Assembly (NCBI GenBank): GCA_021826785.1
Contig: JAKAYN010000041.1
Coordinates: 1 to 6,184 of the forward strand
Direction: 5' to 3'
Source of the DNA: Thermoplasmata archaeon
GTDB taxonomy: Archaea > Thermoplasmatota > Thermoplasmata > Thermoplasmatales > Thermoplasmataceae
Length of the DNA stretch: 6,184 nucleotides
The position numbers and the translations under genes are program-made. Positions 5,283-6,184 of this stretch are shown here, piece by piece (position 1 is the stretch's first letter; each line of letters starts with the position of its first letter). The notes beneath the pieces are model-generated. The model was not told the origin of the DNA. It was given only the letters and a program-made list of their open reading frames with translations, and ran no database searches.

Positions 5283-6184
5283 ACTTTGATTTTAGCATTT
5301 CAGCACTGCCAATATCGTGCCTTACATAGAAATTGCCATGTATACTTTTTAATCCAGATTCACATTTACTGTAAGCCTCTTCTATCGTATCACCCTTGGA
5401 TATCACTGCGAGCGATCTTGATCCAAGTGTTTCAACACTGTTCATTGTTCCTGAAACTGATGCATAGTATATATCTGCATCCTTCATTTCATCTATATTT
5501 AATTTAACGTTTATCGGATTATCAGGATATCCGGGCGGCACAACATATTTAAGAACAGTTGCATCTTTTGTATAATTAATTGACCTGCTAATATTTCCAG
5601 ATGATATATCATAAAAGATATTGCCAAGATCGTCTTCGAGAATATAATTGACATTTATTGCCTCAGGATCACCAAATCTTGCATTTATCTCTATTACCTT
5701 TACATCATTTTTTGTCTCCATGAACTGGCCGTATATAATCCCTTTAAAGGGATTATTCTCAATCTTCATTGATTCAATAATCTTGTATAGTATGCTTTTT
5801 GCAATGTTTATTGTGCTATCCCTTAAAAATGGTAGTGTAAAGCTTTTATCTGAAATTGAACCCATGCCACCCGTATTTGGTCCCTTATCGCCCTCGTAGA
5901 GCCTTTTGTAATCCTGGACCACAGGCATAAATGATAGATGTTCTCCATCTGAAAATGCCTGCAGTGAAAACTCCTCACCAGACTCCTTTTTCTCTATTAA
6001 AACCTGGCCATCTTTTTCTATAATTTCACAGGCGTATTTTACAGCCCCATCTGTGTTTAAATGTATGCCCGTGACCTTGACACCCTTTCCACCTGTAAGG
6101 CCTACTGGCTTTACGGCGACATCACCTTTTGACAATATATAATTCTTTGCACTGTTTTTATCGCTAAATACCTTATTCTCAATA
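5272..6184 (-). CDS. purD: Phosphoribosylamine-glycine ligase (PurD), 3' part (5' end outside window)
   Basis: PurD joins glycine to 5-phosphoribosylamine with ATP, the second step of purine synthesis, in the cytoplasm. The last 303 residues are visible out of roughly 430-480. The frame stays open to the right edge, and the residues read there (FSDKNSAKNYILSKGD) precede the ATP-grasp loop as in archaeal PurD, so a TTG at 6135 is not the start. In order, the motifs are the glycine-rich VAVKPVGLTGGKGV (6117-6076), a GEEFSLQAFSDG segment, QDYKRLYEGDKGPNTGGMGS (5916-5857), NNPFKGIIYG (5757-5728) and the metal-binding EINARFGDPEA (5691-5659). The PurD C domain follows, with VPPGYP, GSRSLAVISKG and YVRHDIGSAEM. 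The protein ends normally at TAA 5274-5272. No ATP-grasp landmark in the visible part is broken. Neighbouring pur genes, if any, lie outside. Confidence 0.96.
   Translation of the reverse strand, partial: IENKVFSDKNSAKNYILSKGDVAVKPVGLTGGKGVKVTGIHLNTDGAVKYACEIIEKDGQVLIEKKESGEEFSLQAFSDGEHLSFMPVVQDYKRLYEGDKGPNTGGMGSISDKSFTLPFLRDSTINIAKSILYKIIESMKIENNPFKGIIYGQFMETKNDVKVIEINARFGDPEAINVNYILEDDLGNIFYDISSGNISRSINYTKDATVLKYVVPPGYPDNPINVKLNIDEMKDADIYYASVSGTMNSVETLGSRSLAVISKGDTIEEAYSKCESGLKSIHGNFYVRHDIGSAEMLKSKFKN
5735..5756. repeat. 22-bp perfect palindrome inside purD
   Basis: The half-site ATAATCCCTTT is followed directly by its own reverse complement AAAGGGATTAT, with no spacer. On the minus strand it encodes NNPFKGII of the conserved (F/P)-K-G-(I/L)-I-Y-G motif of PurD. 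Codons for Pro-Phe-Lys-Gly written CCC TTT AAA GGG are palindromic by themselves, so the core may be a coincidence of codon choice. The matching ATAAT/ATTAT flanks extend it. Confidence 0.6.

Noticed and set aside
5286..5899. Plus-strand open frames opposite purD (5286-5507 and 5648-5899)
   Set aside because: PurD motifs on the minus strand cover both, and the plus-strand translations are composition-biased without domains.
6133..6135. TTG as the purD start
   Set aside because: The frame is open to the right edge with family-like residues, and a PurD starting here would lack its whole N-terminal domain.
1..6184. Mobile element, CRISPR array, tRNA/rRNA gene, riboswitch or defence system
   Set aside because: I found no transposase, integrase, terminal repeats, spaced direct repeats or tRNA-like folds. 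The gene content is housekeeping and transport.

Overview
The window looks like a stretch of archaeal chromosome, most probably from a Thermoplasmatales-type euryarchaeon (Picrophilus, Ferroplasma or Thermoplasma relatives). This is inferred from the A+T-rich base composition, heavy use of ATA (Ile) and AGA/AGG (Arg), and an archaeal-style PurD. It is also supported by A/T-rich box A-like sequences about 20-33 bases upstream of several start codons with no Shine-Dalgarno sequence, the pattern of leaderless transcripts. I cannot name a species from the sequence alone.

Layout. Six genes read rightward and one leftward, packed with short gaps of 20 to 120 bases; no stretch over 300 bases lacks a gene. 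From the left: the 3' part of a Sua5/TsaC threonylcarbamoyl-AMP synthase gene (tRNA t6A modification), cut by the window edge; a protein with two GNAT-like halves (512-1402); a 12-TM APC-superfamily permease (1523-2965); an unrecognised 145-residue protein (3027-3464); a compact ferrochelatase, hemH (3485-4345); an EF-Tu/SelB-related protein whose GTPase domain has lost its nucleotide-binding motifs (4392-5282); and, on the minus strand, the 3' two-thirds of purD (5272 to the right edge). The last two genes converge and their coding ends overlap by 11 bases.

How the genes relate. They do not form one pathway: tRNA modification, acetylation, amino-acid transport, haem synthesis, a translation-factor paralogue and purine synthesis sit side by side. 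Most appear to have their own promoter, so this reads as a row of single genes. The only spacing that suggests co-transcription is the 20-base gap between the 145-residue protein and hemH. I see no mobile element, CRISPR array, RNA gene or defence system.

The items most worth a second look are the pseudo-GTPase EF-Tu-like protein, the unknown protein before hemH, the palindromic T-tract element at the convergent gene ends, and a 22-bp perfect palindrome inside purD. The rest is ordinary housekeeping and transport content.
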